Assembly (NCBI RefSeq): GCF_014654895.1
Contig: NZ_BNBE01000002.1
Location: 124,001-188,000, forward strand
Direction of reading: 5' to 3'
DNA from: Streptomyces filamentosus
Lineage (GTDB): Bacteria; Actinomycetota; Actinomycetes; Streptomycetales; Streptomycetaceae
Length of the DNA stretch: 64,000 nt
Translations under genes and position numbers: made by a program
Notes under the pieces: generated by a model
Database searches by the model: none
What the model was told of the DNA's origin: nothing
The model's input: the letters and a program-made list of their open reading frames with translations, nothing else
In this document: positions 35,462 to 45,218 of the stretch, piece by piece
How positions within the stretch are numbered: the stretch's first letter is position 1
Layout of the letters: the number at the start of each line of letters is the position of its first letter

Positions 35462-35750
35462 CCCCGGCCAACTGCCGGCGGATAGGGCCGCGCGGTACTC
35501 GGGGCGGTGCCGACGGACCGGGCCTGTGCCCGGTAGGCCATCGCCCGCCTGGGGCCGCCAGGCGCCCGCGCTGCGGAGCGGCGGCGCCGACCTCGGCCAT
35601 CAGCCGCCCCCGCCGGCAGACGGTCCCGACTCCTGCTTCCCGGCGCGCGGCCGCGCCAGGGCGGTGTCCGCCGCAGTGGGGCCTCAGAGCGCGGCGGCCG
35701 CTGTGCCGCCGAGGCCGCCTACCACGGCACCCCCGCCGGCTGGCCCTCCT
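35462..35750. other. No recognisable gene
   Basis: GC-rich sequence following the IS481 right end. All frames give Pro/Arg/Ala-rich low-complexity translations. No feature supported. Confidence 0.4.
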
Positions 35751-35759
35751 CCCCCCGCC

Positions 35760-36168
35760 GCCCCGGCCCCGGCCCAGGAGCCCCGGGACCCGCAGATCGA
35801 CCACGGCGTGCTGCTGCTGAGGGCCGTCGGCGTGGCCTCCGCGAAGGTCGTCGCCGACCGCCACACCTGGCAATGGCTCGCCGAACGCGCCTCCGGCCAC
35901 GACCACTTCCGCACCCCACCCGCCCGTCGACGACCTGGACGACGGCCGCGTCCGGACCACCGCCTCCGGCCGCTCCCTGATCGCCCTGCTGATCGTGCTG
36001 TGGACCATCCGGGAGAAGGCCGGCCTGGACGGCGACTGGGCCCTGGCCTCCACCACCTACCAGCGCGCCGCCACCGCCCTGAGCAGCACCATCGGCCAGG
36101 GCTCCACCATCCACATCGTCCTCGACGACGGCCACGACCAGGACGACGAAGACGACGAGGGCCGCTGA
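35760..36168 (+). pseudogene. Small unknown protein, frameshifted
   Basis: One frame encodes QIDHGVLLLRAVGVASAKVV, then WQWLAERASGHDHFRT; the next frame continues DGRVRTTASGRSLIALLIVL, then WTIREKAGLDGDWALA, and ends in an Asp-rich tail (DDGHDQDDEDDEGR). One base near 35915 (a C-rich run) separates the two. Together they would make a helical protein of about 130 residues. Family unknown. Confidence 0.45.
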
Positions 36169-36309
36169 CCACCCACCGGCCGGGAACCGGCCACAGGGGC
36201 TTCCATCCCCGCCCGCCCCGTTGTGTTCACTGGCGCTGAGCCGCCGCTCTGCCCTGCAGGAAGAGTTGGTGTGCGCCTGTTTCGCAGGGGCCGACGCCGA
36301 CGGTGGCCG

Positions 36310-36853
36310 GCGCACCGGCACCGAGCGGCTCCCCGGCTGGACGCGCGGGTCGGTGCCTCAGGAACATCCGGTCGTGGTGGCGGTCGCGGGCCAGCCCGGC
36401 GCGGGCAAGACCGCGGTCGCCGACCTCGTCCAGGCGGCGCTGGACCGGCGCGGCGGGGCCGCGCGGATCGGCCGCGACCTGTACAAGCCGGCCCACCGCG
36501 GCTACGCGGCCGCGCTGGCCGCCGATGTGTGCACCGCCAGCGCCGCGGTCCGGCCCGACACCAGCGGCTGGCAGGCCGCCGTCGAGGACCACGTCCGCGA
36601 CCGCCGCTTCGACACCGTCGTGGAGTCCGCCCTCGCCGACCTGGACGAGTTCCGTGGCTCCTCGGCGGCGTACCGGCGTTCCAGGCACCGGATCGAGATC
36701 GTGGCGATGGCGAAGGCGGAGGCGTGGAGCCGGCTCGGAATCCTCGACCACTTCCTCACCGAGGGCCGGCGGTACGTGGCGTGGGAGAACCACGACACCT
36801 GCGCCACGCGCATGCTGACCGTGCTCGCGGCCGCCGAGCCGAGCATCTCGTAG
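36310..36853 (+). pseudogene. Zeta-toxin-like kinase fragment 2
   Basis: About 180 residues very similar to the zeta-like protein at 15671: TERLPGWTRGSVPQEHPVVV, Walker A GQPGAGKT, RIGRDLYKPAHRGYAA, ALADLDEFRGSSAAY. The natural start is absent and the C-terminus ends at VLAAAEPSIS. Both zeta copies are broken near the same residue, which suggests a shared truncated ancestor or one being copied from the other. Confidence 0.7.
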
Positions 36854-36910
36854 GCGACGGTGAGCAACAGGTTCCAGTGGGCGATGAACGCCTGCGTCGC
36901 CAGGTCGGTG

Positions 36911-37005
36911 GTGAGCCTTTTCCAACCTCACGCTGACGTGTGATGAAGGGCCAGCACGGCCTGGACGATCGCGGTGATGCGGTTGGTGCTGCAGGCAAGA
37001 GGCCG
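36911..37005 (-). mobile_element. IS5-type remnant (3' end)
   Basis: On the minus strand the bases around 36958-36990 encode an ITAIVQAVL-type stretch matching the C-terminus of the IS5-type transposases at 37826 and 41433. The terminal segment GTTGGAAAAGGCTCAC matches the ends of those copies. Only the last about 90 bp of the element survive. Confidence 0.5.
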
Positions 37006-37653
37006 TCAGTCAGGCGTATTGTGCCGTGCTGCGTACTCCCGGGCCCAGGCGACGAACTCGCCCGCAAGCGGGTAGTCGGTCTCCACCGCCTGGAGCAGAT
37101 GTTCCAGGGCTACCGGTGACACGCGGTCCATGTTGAGGAGGGCGGCTGCCCAACCGGGCGGACGGTGATGTCGCAGGTGACCGGAACGCTGCCGCATCTC
37201 GGCGGCCAGGACATCACGGTCCAGGAATCGCCTCATGGCCGGAAACGTGAGCTCGCGCAGCACTTCGGCCAACTGCTCGGCACACTCTTCCGGTTCGATG
37301 CCGGCTCCGTACGCCCATAGACCGTCCAGCGAGCTGCCCCCCGGGACATCGAAGGCCACACCCGCAGGTGGCTTCACTTCCCACCTGAGCATCCCGGAAC
37401 CCGAACCGGGAAGGTGGTCCTTGGCCTGGTCCCAGTGCTGGCGCTGAGTCCAGGCGCGTTCCGTCAGCGGAACGACGGACACCCGGACGAAGAAGCTCTG
37501 GAGCTTCGGATCCATCGGGTGTGCCTGCAATTCGAGCACCGCGCAGTCGCCGCGTTCCCCCAGCATCCGGAGCACGCCGCCCTCCGGGACAAGCCCGGCT
37601 TCCTTGGCGACAGGCACGACATAACGCCGGCACCAAGCGCTCTGCGAGATCAT
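37006..37653 (-). CDS. Unknown protein, DUF4304-like
   Basis: A 215-residue cytoplasmic protein from ATG 37653. The N-terminus (ISQSAWCRRYVVPVAKEAGL followed by a hydrophobic strand and FFVRVSVVPLTERAW) resembles DUF4304-type proteins often found among immunity genes. Middle part WEVKPPAGVAFDVPGG; helical C-terminus. No partner gene nearby. The identification is tentative. Confidence 0.6.
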   Translation of the reverse strand: MISQSAWCRRYVVPVAKEAGLVPEGGVLRMLGERGDCAVLELQAHPMDPKLQSFFVRVSVVPLTERAWTQRQHWDQAKDHLPGSGSGMLRWEVKPPAGVAFDVPGGSSLDGLWAYGAGIEPEECAEQLAEVLRELTFPAMRRFLDRDVLAAEMRQRSGHLRHHRPPGWAAALLNMDRVSPVALEHLLQAVETDYPLAGEFVAWAREYAARHNTPD

Positions 37654-37825
37654 CGCTCTCCTTCACTTCAGCCACCATGCCGCCAGTTCGAACATCTCCA
37701 CGGTGACGCCCGCAGTGAGCCACCTCCAAACTGCCTATGATGTACGTCAGTTGGCCTGAAAACGTGGTGAAGCCACTGGTAGATGGGTTTTCGACCAAGA
37801 GAACCGTGTCCACCAGAGGCTTCAC

Positions 37826-38590
37826 GTGCTTGTCTACCCGTCGGGCGTCGACGTGTCCAGTTCCGCCCCCCGCTTCCTCACGCAGCAGTTGCGGCGCCAC
37901 CGCCGCGCGATCGGCTCCCGGTGGCGGCGCCTGAGCGCGGGCCGCCAGGCCCTGCTCACTCTCGCCCATCTGCGAATGGGGCACACCTATGCCCAGTTCG
38001 CGGCCGGGTTCGGCATCGGCACCACGACGGCCTACCGCTACGTCACCGAGGCCGTCGGACTCCTGGCCGTTCTCGCCCCCAGCCTGGCCGAAGCGGTGCG
38101 GACCGCGCCGGCGAAGGCATATCTCCTCCTCGACGGCACGGTCCTTGCCCATCGACCGCATCGCCGCGGACCGGCCGTTCTACTCCGGCAAGCACAAGAA
38201 GCACGGGATGAACGTGCAGGTACTCGCCGACCCCTTCGGCCGGCTGCTGTGGGCATCACCAGCCTTGCCCGGCGCCGTCCACGACGTCCGCGCGGCCCGC
38301 GAACACGGCATCGTCGACGCCCTCGCCGAGGCCGGCATCCGATGCTGGGCCGACAGGGATACCGCGAGGTGCCGGTGGCACGGTCCGCATCCCGTGCTGG
38401 GGACGCTGGGAGACCCTCTCCGCAGGCCAGCAGGCTGAACCGGCCCCACGCGAAGATCCGGGCCCTGGCCGAGAAGGCCGTCGCCACCCTCAAGTCCTGG
38501 CGGCTCCTTCGCAAACTGCGGTGCTCGACCACCCGGATCACCAGCATCATCCAGGCCGTCCTCACTCTGCATCTGACCAGCTCAAGATGA
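37826..38590 (+). pseudogene. IS5-family transposase, multiply frameshifted
   Basis: The frame starts LVYPSGVDVSSSAPRFLTQQ with a helix-turn-helix (GHTYAQFAAGFGIGTTTAYR), shifts near 38140 into PIDRIAADRPFYSGKHKKHG, and returns after CWAD to RPHAKIRALAEKAVATLKSW and the end. At least three single-base changes are needed to restore it. The same element, split by an IS110, is at 41433-43507. DDE_Tnp_4 type. Confidence 0.75.
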
Positions 38591-38671
38591 GGATGCAAAA
38601 GGCTCACTGCCTCCAGAAGCGCGAGCTCTTCGACGAGCAGTCCGCTTTCCCTGGACCGCCTGACCTCGCAG

Positions 38672-39025
38672 TCAACGCGGCTTGACGGGCAGCAGCCCGT
38701 CCACCCAATCCGGCAGCTCTGGATCCTCGCGCCAGGCCACGATGATCGTGAGGAGGGAATCCCACGATGCATGGGCGATGGGGCCAGGGTGACCACTCTC
38801 AAGCTCGTCATACAGCCGACGGCACAGATGGGACGTGACTTCGTAGAGGGCTCCGTTGACCTCCGCCACGCGCGCCAGGACGGAACCTGGGGCATGAGGC
38901 GGCTCCCCGTTGAGACGGATGGTCGGAGCCGCGGCCGCATACGTCCGTCCGTGGATGAAGTCGCGCAGCGCGATCACCTGGTCCCGCGTCGGCAAAGAGC
39001 GGCCGAAGCGGCTAGAGACGATCAC
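38672..39025 (-). CDS. Unknown protein
   Basis: A 117-residue protein whose start overlaps the stop of the upstream gene (ATGA at 39022), so the two are coupled. It is mostly helical: RDQVIALRDFIHGRTYAAAA, NGALYEVTSHLCRRLYDEL, DSLLTIIVAWREDPELPDW. No signal peptide. Probably a partner of the 39022 protein; family unknown. Confidence 0.65.
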   Translation of the reverse strand: MIVSSRFGRSLPTRDQVIALRDFIHGRTYAAAAPTIRLNGEPPHAPGSVLARVAEVNGALYEVTSHLCRRLYDELESGHPGPIAHASWDSLLTIIVAWREDPELPDWVDGLLPVKPR

Positions 39026-39630
39026 AGATCACCTACACGGCCTGTGCGCTGCACGCGCCAGGCTGCGCTGACTTCAGCGAGTACACGGCGAGCGGTCTCG
39101 CAGCCATCAGGACGTGGTGCAGGCACCCTCGGGCCAGCAAGGTCAAGCCCGGTGAGTGACCGGGCAGGGACAGCATCCCAGTTCTCTCGGCGCACCACTG
39201 CGACGTGCCCTTCCACCCGAGCTCGTTCGTCCTGCCAGCGATCGGGCGGCGCCATGAGGACCTGAAGAGCTTGCTCGTCGAGCCACTCCAACCCCAGGAC
39301 CTGTCGGCCGATCTCGTGCTCGATGAGTGATCGGGTCTCGCCCGTCTCCAGATGAAGTAGCAGCAGCTCGCCCTCGAAGAAGTAGCCACCGTCGTATCGG
39401 CCCGTGCCCACCGCGAGCAGTGGGAGCGCGGGATGGAAGGCCATCGCATGCACCGGGAACTGCGAGTGAACGAGGAAGCGGCAGCCCAGATCAGAGACGT
39501 CGTAGACCGCGACAGGAACCGGGACCCTGTACGCCCGCGCACCAGCCGCGGCCAGCAGGCCCAGCCGCTGGTTCCGCACGGCCAGAGCAGATTCGTCGAC
39601 CTCGGCGAAGGGATGATTGGACTGGGGCAT
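39022..39630 (-). CDS. Unknown protein, WD40-like strand pattern
   Basis: A protein of about 202 residues if it starts at ATG 39630 (PQSNHPFAEVDESALAVRN); in-frame starts exist further up to 39726. Repeated strand motifs such as PVAVYDVSDLGCRFLVH, HAMAFHPALPLLAVGTG and GELLLLHLETGETRSLIEHE look like one or two beta-propeller blades. Its stop overlaps the start of the 117-residue gene, forming a two-gene unit. Function unknown. Confidence 0.65.
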   Translation of the reverse strand: MPQSNHPFAEVDESALAVRNQRLGLLAAAGARAYRVPVPVAVYDVSDLGCRFLVHSQFPVHAMAFHPALPLLAVGTGRYDGGYFFEGELLLLHLETGETRSLIEHEIGRQVLGLEWLDEQALQVLMAPPDRWQDERARVEGHVAVVRRENWDAVPARSLTGLDLAGPRVPAPRPDGCETARRVLAEVSAAWRVQRTGRVGDL

Positions 39631-39734
39631 GCAAGTGATCTTTGCAGGCGAGAGGAAGCCATGGAAGGCACCTTCCGCCAGCTCAACTATCGAACGCGGC
39701 ATCTGGTCCGCTTGACGGCGTAGCAACGTGAGAT

Positions 39735-40130
39735 GTCTGGATAGCCCCGTTCACCGGGTTAAGCCCCCCCCACTCCTTCAGCATGTTGGTGGCACAGTTG
39801 CGACATGAGGGGGCTGACGCGGTTCGCAGAGGCCGGACGTGGTCCTGGCCGATAAGGCGTACTCCTCCCGCGCGATCCGCGAGCACCTGCGCAAGCGCGG
39901 AATCCGGGGGGGGGGGCGCCCCCCATTCCGGCCGATCAACGCGGCCACCGGCTGCGGCGCGGCAGCCCCCCACCCGCCTTCGACTGCGAGGCGTACAAGC
40001 AGCGCAATACCGTCGAGCGGTGCATCAACCGCTTGAAGCAGTGGCGTAGCGTAGCCACCCGCTACGAAAAGACCGCAACCATCTACCTGGCCGGACTCTA
40101 CGTCGCCGGCATCTTTCTGTGGTCTGCCAG
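39735..40130 (+). mobile_element. Two fused IS5-type transposase remnants
   Basis: 39735-39838 is nearly identical to the start of the 23540 transposase (HEGADAVRRGR). It joins directly at 39839 to a different IS5 transposase (LADKAYSSRAIREHLRKRG, then KQRNTVERCINRLKQWRSVA in another frame, and YLAGLYVAGIFLW). A run of nine G near 39908 and frame changes show decay. Confidence 0.65.
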
Positions 40131-40139
40131 GCCCACGGC

Positions 40140-40892
40140 TCAGGAGCAGGAGCGAGCCGCATCGTCCCAGGCGCCGGGGCTGCGGTAGTGGTTCTTGTGC
40201 CCGGCGGCGAGTACGTGGCGCAGTTGGGCAAGGTGCTGGGTGTTCGGGGGGAGATCCAGCTGGTCAAGGATGGCCAGTGCGGCAGCCGGTTCCAGGTCGC
40301 CGTAGACGTCGTGGAAGCTCGTCAGGAGGCCGCGGAAGATGGCCGCGTGCAGGGCGGGAAGCCGCATGGCGGTGCGGTACGTCGACTCCTTCACCGTCCA
40401 GCACACCGGGCCTGAACATTCCAGAACGCTACGGGCTCGGCGGAGCAGGGCTTCCGATCGCTCGGCCACCACGCGGTCGATGTCGTTGCCGAGGACCTCG
40501 GCGAAGGCTGTCGCGGAAGTGGTGTGGTCCTCGAACCAGTCCACCCACAGCGAGTAGGTGACGGCCTCGGCGTCCCGGTCCGCCTCCAGCCGCTGACGGT
40601 AGCCGTCCCACAGCACGTCGGCCGGCAGGGGGCACTCTGCGCCCTCGTTCGCGAACCGGATCTCGCACGTGACCCAGTAGTCGTCGAGGAGGTCCAGCAG
40701 CCCGAAGGCCAACCGCAGCTGGTCGGCTGCATCCAGGTCTTCGGCGAACACATCGCCGGCCCAGGACTGCGCCACCTGGTTGGCAGTGAGCAACACGTCC
40801 GGCTTCTCGTCGCTCACCCACCCGTCGCCCACCTGGCGGACGCCCTGATCAGCCAGCCAACGCCGCGCTGCCTCCTCGGCTTGCATCTCCAT
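40140..40892 (-). CDS. Unknown cytoplasmic protein
   Basis: A 250-residue protein from ATG 40892. Acidic and helical, with Trp-rich segments (WVDWFEDHTTSATAFAEVL, LLDDYWVTCEIRFANEG) and a C-terminal region LRHVLAAGHKNHYRSPGAW. No membrane or export signal. Not recognised; another single gene among IS remnants. Confidence 0.65.
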   Translation of the reverse strand: MEMQAEEAARRWLADQGVRQVGDGWVSDEKPDVLLTANQVAQSWAGDVFAEDLDAADQLRLAFGLLDLLDDYWVTCEIRFANEGAECPLPADVLWDGYRQRLEADRDAEAVTYSLWVDWFEDHTTSATAFAEVLGNDIDRVVAERSEALLRRARSVLECSGPVCWTVKESTYRTAMRLPALHAAIFRGLLTSFHDVYGDLEPAAALAILDQLDLPPNTQHLAQLRHVLAAGHKNHYRSPGAWDDAARSCS

Positions 40893-40952
40893 TCGGGAAG
40901 TATGACAAGCCTCGCAAGATCCGAACGAAACGGTCTCGCCACCAACGCCCTC

Positions 40953-41366
40953 CTACACACCCGCACGGGCGGCGCCCCGATCCGGGTCGCCGTGACCCGG
41001 ATTGAGGACGACCAGGTGGAAGTCGCCGTGACCGACCTCGCCCCGCGCCCACTCGACCGCAGACAGGACTGCCCGTCCGACGAAGACAGCCGCGGGCTCG
41101 ATCTCGTTGCCGCGCTCTCCGTGCGCCGGGGCTGCGATCACCGGCACTGGTGCAAACGCGTCTGGGTCCAACTGGCAAGATAGACGACCAAGCCGTACCT
41201 CGACGGCGGAGCGGGCCAGGAAGAGAGGCCCCGGGGCGCCGGAGGGGAGGGATGTGGCCGCCGCCGCCCGGGGCGCCCGCCCCGGGCACCGCGCGGTCCC
41301 GTAGACCAGGCACAGCCCGAGGCGGTCCGCCTGGTGCCCGGGTGGGCCGTCCCGCGCCCACGGCAT
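40953..41366 (-). CDS. Doubtful gene fragment
   Basis: The last about 85 residues (VEVRLGRLSCQLDPDAFAPV, EIEPAAVFVGRAVLSAVEW, GDFHLVVLNPGHGD) look like real protein, while the first 50 are Pro/Arg/Ala-rich and probably not. It may be the remaining C-terminal part of a lost gene. Low confidence. Confidence 0.35.
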   Translation of the reverse strand: MPWARDGPPGHQADRLGLCLVYGTARCPGRAPRAAAATSLPSGAPGPLFLARSAVEVRLGRLSCQLDPDAFAPVPVIAAPAHGERGNEIEPAAVFVGRAVLSAVEWARGEVGHGDFHLVVLNPGHGDPDRGAARAGV

Positions 41367-41664
41367 CGTCCAGGCCTGCCTGACCCGGCAGATCCTCGTT
41401 CTCGCAGACGGTGAGCTCTTTCCATCATCGGCCTGAGCTCGCCAGATGCAGGGTTAGGACGGCCTGGACCAGGCTTGTGATGCGGGTGGTTGAGCACCGC
41501 AGTTTGCGGAGGAGTCGCCAGGACTTGAGGGTGGCGACGGCCTTCTCGGCTAGGGCCCGGATCTTCGCGTGGGACCGGTTCACCGCCTGCTGGCCTGCGG
41601 AGAGGGTCTCCCAGCGTCCCCAGCACGGGATGCGGACTGTGCCTCCGGCACCGCGGTATCCCTT

Positions 41665-42979
41665 GATGCTCCTATAGACGTCAAGTAGTTGGGATGGCGT
41701 GGCGAGCGTGGGGCTGGTTGAGAGCGTGGTAGCCCTCCCGGGCTATGAAGCGCTTGAGGCAACGGATGATGTCTTTCTTCGTCAGCCCCTGCTGGACGCG
41801 CCGCGCGACGTAGGCCCGGGTGCGAGGGCAATAGCGCATACGAACCACCGCGATCATGTGAAGGGCACGGTTGGCCTGGCGATCATCGCCCCGACTGAGG
41901 CGGTGTCTGTCGGTGCGCCCGGAAGAGGCTGGGACTGGAGCGGCGCCGCACAGAGCCGCGAAGGCGGCCTCCGAGCGCAAGCGCTCGGGGTTGTCGCCGG
42001 CCGTGACCAGCAGCTGGCCGGCGGTCTCTGTGCCCACGCCGAACAGCGCGACCAGTTCGGGGGCAGCCGCCGCGGTGAGCACGGAAAGGTGCTCGTCGAC
42101 TTCGTCGATCTCTTCGGTGAGTCTGCGGATGCGGCGAGCCAACTGGCGCAGGGCGAAGCGGGAGGCGTGAACAGGGTTGCCAAGGTCGGGCCCGGGCCGC
42201 AGCCGAAGGCAGCTATTGACCAGGGCGGCGGGTGTGAGCCCTGCGAGCGTCTGACGCAGAGGCTCAGGAGTGGTGACTCGCAAGCCGATGAGTTGGTTGA
42301 TCGCTTGCGTCCTGGCCTTGATCGCGGAGGCGCGGGTCACTCGCAGTTGGCGCAGGGCTTCAACTGTGCCGGTGCGGGATTTGGGGATGGCCTGGGCTCG
42401 TCCCGAGGCCGCTGCCCGGGCGGCCACGTAAGCGTCGATCGGGTCGGACTTGCCACGGGAATGGCGAGTGCCCCGGTCGGGGACATTGACCTCGACCACC
42501 ACCAGGCCGCTTGCAGTCAGCACGGTGGTCAGCCCCGCCCCATAGGATCCAGTGCACTCGACGCCCACCGCCTGTACCTGGCCGAATGTGCCGAGCCACG
42601 TCAGCAGGGCGCGATATCCCTGGGTGGTGGCGGGAAATTCCTGGTCGGCCACGGGCCGCCCGAGCGGGTCGACAACAGCGGCGTGGTGGGTGTCGGTGTG
42701 AGTGTCGACTCCGGCAAAGACCTCACGCTCGGGATGCTCGTCGATCATGCTGGGCCTGCTGCCTTCTCATCGCGTGGACAGGGCAGCACGCGCCGGTCGG
42801 GAGAACGGACACGACAGTGACGGGGCTTCTCGCACAAGCTCCTATGAAGTCACGACACCCTTCCGGGCTGCGTGCGGTGGTGTCACCGACAGGCCGACAG
42901 ATCAAGGCAAAGACACGGAAGTTGTGGTCAGTCAGCCCAAGGGTCAGACCTGCCGGTGGCACCACCAACCATCATCACT
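41665..42979 (-). mobile_element. IS110-family element inside an IS5
   Basis: The borders are inferred from the break in the IS5 transposase: host codons stop at about 42979 and resume at about 41665. No inverted ends or long target repeat are seen, as normal for IS110. The 230 bp between the transposase start and 42979 is where IS110-type elements encode their guide (bridge) RNA. Confidence 0.75.
41681..42748 (-). CDS. IS110-family transposase
   Basis: A 355-residue DEDD recombinase. N-terminal RuvC-like acidic residues: D in VFAGVDTHTDTH, E in GVECTGSYGAG, and DPID in GKSDPIDAYVAAR. The C-terminal transposase_20 domain (LFGVGTETAGQLLVTAGDNP, LCGAAPVPASSGRTDRH) includes the catalytic Ser region. 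Length and domain order are normal; no damage visible. It moves as a circular intermediate with guide-RNA targeting. Confidence 0.92.
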   Translation of the reverse strand: MIDEHPEREVFAGVDTHTDTHHAAVVDPLGRPVADQEFPATTQGYRALLTWLGTFGQVQAVGVECTGSYGAGLTTVLTASGLVVVEVNVPDRGTRHSRGKSDPIDAYVAARAAASGRAQAIPKSRTGTVEALRQLRVTRASAIKARTQAINQLIGLRVTTPEPLRQTLAGLTPAALVNSCLRLRPGPDLGNPVHASRFALRQLARRIRRLTEEIDEVDEHLSVLTAAAAPELVALFGVGTETAGQLLVTAGDNPERLRSEAAFAALCGAAPVPASSGRTDRHRLSRGDDRQANRALHMIAVVRMRYCPRTRAYVARRVQQGLTKKDIIRCLKRFIAREGYHALNQPHARHAIPTT

Positions 42980-43806
42980 GTCCGCCCAGCACGTGATGCC
43001 AGCGTCCGTGGGCATGCCGACGATGCCGTGTTCACGGGCGGTCCGGACGTCATGGACAGCGCCAGGAAGAACTGGCGATGCCCACAGCAGCCGACCGGAC
43101 GGATCGGCCAGAACCTGCACGTTCATCCCGTGCTTCTTGTGCTTCCCGGAGTAGAAAGGGCGGTCTGTGGCGATCCGGTCGATGGGCAGCAAGGTGCCGT
43201 CCAGCAGTACAAGCGCCTTGGTCGATGCCGTACGGGCAGCCTCCTCGAGGGTCGGGGCGAGTGCGGCCAAGAGGTCGACAGCCTCGGCGACGTATAGGTA
43301 GGCGGTGGTGGTGCCGACGCCGAACCCGGCCGCGAGCTGGGCGTAGGGGTGGCCGTTGCGGAGGTGGGCGAGTGTGAGCAAAGCCTGCCGGCCCGGAGTC
43401 AGGCGCCTCCACCGACTACCGAGCTCCCAGCGGTGTTGGCGGAGCTTGGCGGACAGGAAGCGCAGGGCAGAGCTGGACATGTCGACGCCGGACGGGTAGA
43501 CAAGCACACGAAGCCTCTGGAGGAGACGGATTTCTTGGTCGAAGACCCGTCTAGCAGGGGCTTTACCTGTCTGTCAGCCCAACTAGCCTACCTATCTGCC
43601 GGGTTGGAGTCGACTCAGTTCCTCAAGATCCAGGTCGGCGACCTGCTCGCAACGGACTTTCTCCACCTCGCTCCATCGGCCTGCACCGCTTGTACGCCCT
43701 GCTCGTCAAAGCATCGTGGGAGCCATGCCGACGGCCGCCCTTCGGCATCGGAGTCCGCCGATCATTCCGGGCGACAGTCCGGACCAGCGGGTGGCACCAT
43801 GCGGCC

Positions 43807-44391
43807 ATGTGCGAAGACTGCCTGGCCGGCTACACACGCTGTATCCACGTCACCGCTGACGCCACCGACGCATACTGCCAGGCCATGCGACTGTGCGCGC
43901 TGATGGAACCCTGCGGCGACGAGGCGGAACTGCTGACGCACCTGGAGAGCGTCGACGAGGTCCGCCGAATGGCCGCAGTGCTGCCGAACTCCCGCTTTGT
44001 GCATCGCCCTTACCCTGGCGCCCGATCCTCTTGCGGCGCCGGCGGCTGCGAACCGGACGTGCCGGTCATGGACGACCGTGAATTGGAGGCACACCTGCCG
44101 CTCGAAATGTCGGCACGGTTCGCACCGGCGACGGCCGAGGATCGGGTCATCGCGGCACTGGGCGACAACGGCGACGCGGTCTTCCTCGCGTATGGCCGGG
44201 CCGCTGGCCGGACAGACCCGAGCACGGCCTGTACGGCTCCCGCCACGACGCGGTACAGGTCGCCTTCCGCGGCGGCCACTCCAACCCTGCACTACCGTCC
44301 GGCCAGCACGCGGTCCACGTCCACGTGTCCAAGGAGTCCGGCTACCGCGGCGTCGAGTATCTGGCTGCGCAGGCGGGGCTCCACCCATGAC
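43807..44391 (+). pseudogene. Unknown Cys-rich protein, frameshifted
   Basis: From ATG 43807 the frame encodes CEDCLAGYTRCIHVTADATD, a helical middle, and a CGAGGCEPDVPVMDDRELEA segment to AYGRAAG; then near 44200 one base is out and the next frame continues EHGLYGSRHDAVQVAFRGGH to GVEYLAAQAGLHP. The whole would be about 194 residues. The Cys pairs hint at metal binding. Family unknown. Immediately after it lies an IS5 remnant. Confidence 0.55.
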
Positions 44392-44399
44392 CAACTCGG

Positions 44400-44510
44400 C
44401 GCTCGTGCACGCCGCCGTCCGGTCCGCATCATCGCACTCGTCCAAGCCGTCCTCGCCCTGCATCTGACCAGCTCAGCGTGAAGTTGGAAAGAGCTCGAGG
44501 TGAGGCAGAG
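44400..44510 (+). mobile_element. IS5-type remnant (3' end)
   Basis: IIALVQAVLALHLTSS and the following GTTGGAAAGAGCTC match the C-terminus and terminal bases of the IS5 copies at 37826 and 41433. Only the end survives. Confidence 0.55.
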
Positions 44511-45218
44511 AGGATCACCCCACCCTATCCGGGAATTCTGCACGTAAAATTGGGTGTCTCATGGCGGGAAGCCTGGTTTCCTGCTATGAGACACCTAGCC
44601 GCTTTCGGCCACCACATCCCATCCTCTGGGCTAAAGCTTCTCGACAGCCCGTTCAAGGGTGCATCCCTGAATGGACTGGCCTATTCCTCTTTGGCATTCG
44701 CGTACATTCCGAACGGAAGACCTCAATTCGGACCCTATCGAGGTGAATCGCCGGTTCTGCTCTCGATAGCGGCGAGCGGACGACCTGGCAGGGATGCGTG
44801 CAGTTAGCTATAGGATATGCGGGACTTTCTGCGGATGTCGCCGGCGTCTCGGAGGGATGTTGATGGCGGAAGCCGGCAGCAGAGTGGCGCGATTTAGCTC
44901 TTGATTCATCGCGCGCACATAGGCGAGGCTGACCATCGCTGCTGCCCTGCTGAACCTACGGGGGGGTGCGGGAAGGCGTTAGTCGATCAGGACACGCTCC
45001 ATGCTCGGCGCGGGGGATAAAATCGCGATCGATGATTCTTAATCTTGTCCACTCACGCCCCAGTGGGGCACTCCAGGACCGCAGCGAGCAGCCGCCGCTC
45101 GACGCCGCGACGCGAAGTCACTGATTCCCAGGTGGAGCCAGAGCAGAGGAATCCGTGCTGATAGGCAAGAAATACGGTGACGGACTGCCTCGCAGGAGTC
45201 AAAGAGAGAGGAAGAAAT
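44511..45218. other. AT-richer intergenic region with a long hairpin
   Basis: About 700 bp with clearly lower G+C than its surroundings and no supported gene. At 44554-44594 two arms starting GTGTCTCAT and ending ATGAGACAC form a 17-bp stem with two mismatches. The promoter of the secreted-protein gene at 45219 must lie in the last part. Confidence 0.5.

Larger units (their letters stand above)
41433..43507 (-). pseudogene. IS5-family transposase split by IS110
   Basis: The N-terminal part (43507 to about 42980) reads LVYPSGVDMSSSALRFLSAK to GITCWAD; the C-terminal part (about 41664 to 41433) reads GYRGAGGTVRIPCWGRWETL, then KIRALAEKAVATLKSWRLL. Joining them gives a normal DDE_Tnp_4 transposase like the one at 37826. 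The IS110 lies exactly between WAD and the GYR motif, a conserved site of the family. Confidence 0.8.

Noticed and set aside
44478..44807. 109-codon gene in the AT-richer segment
   Set aside because: It begins inside an IS5 end and crosses the long hairpin; composition unconvincing.
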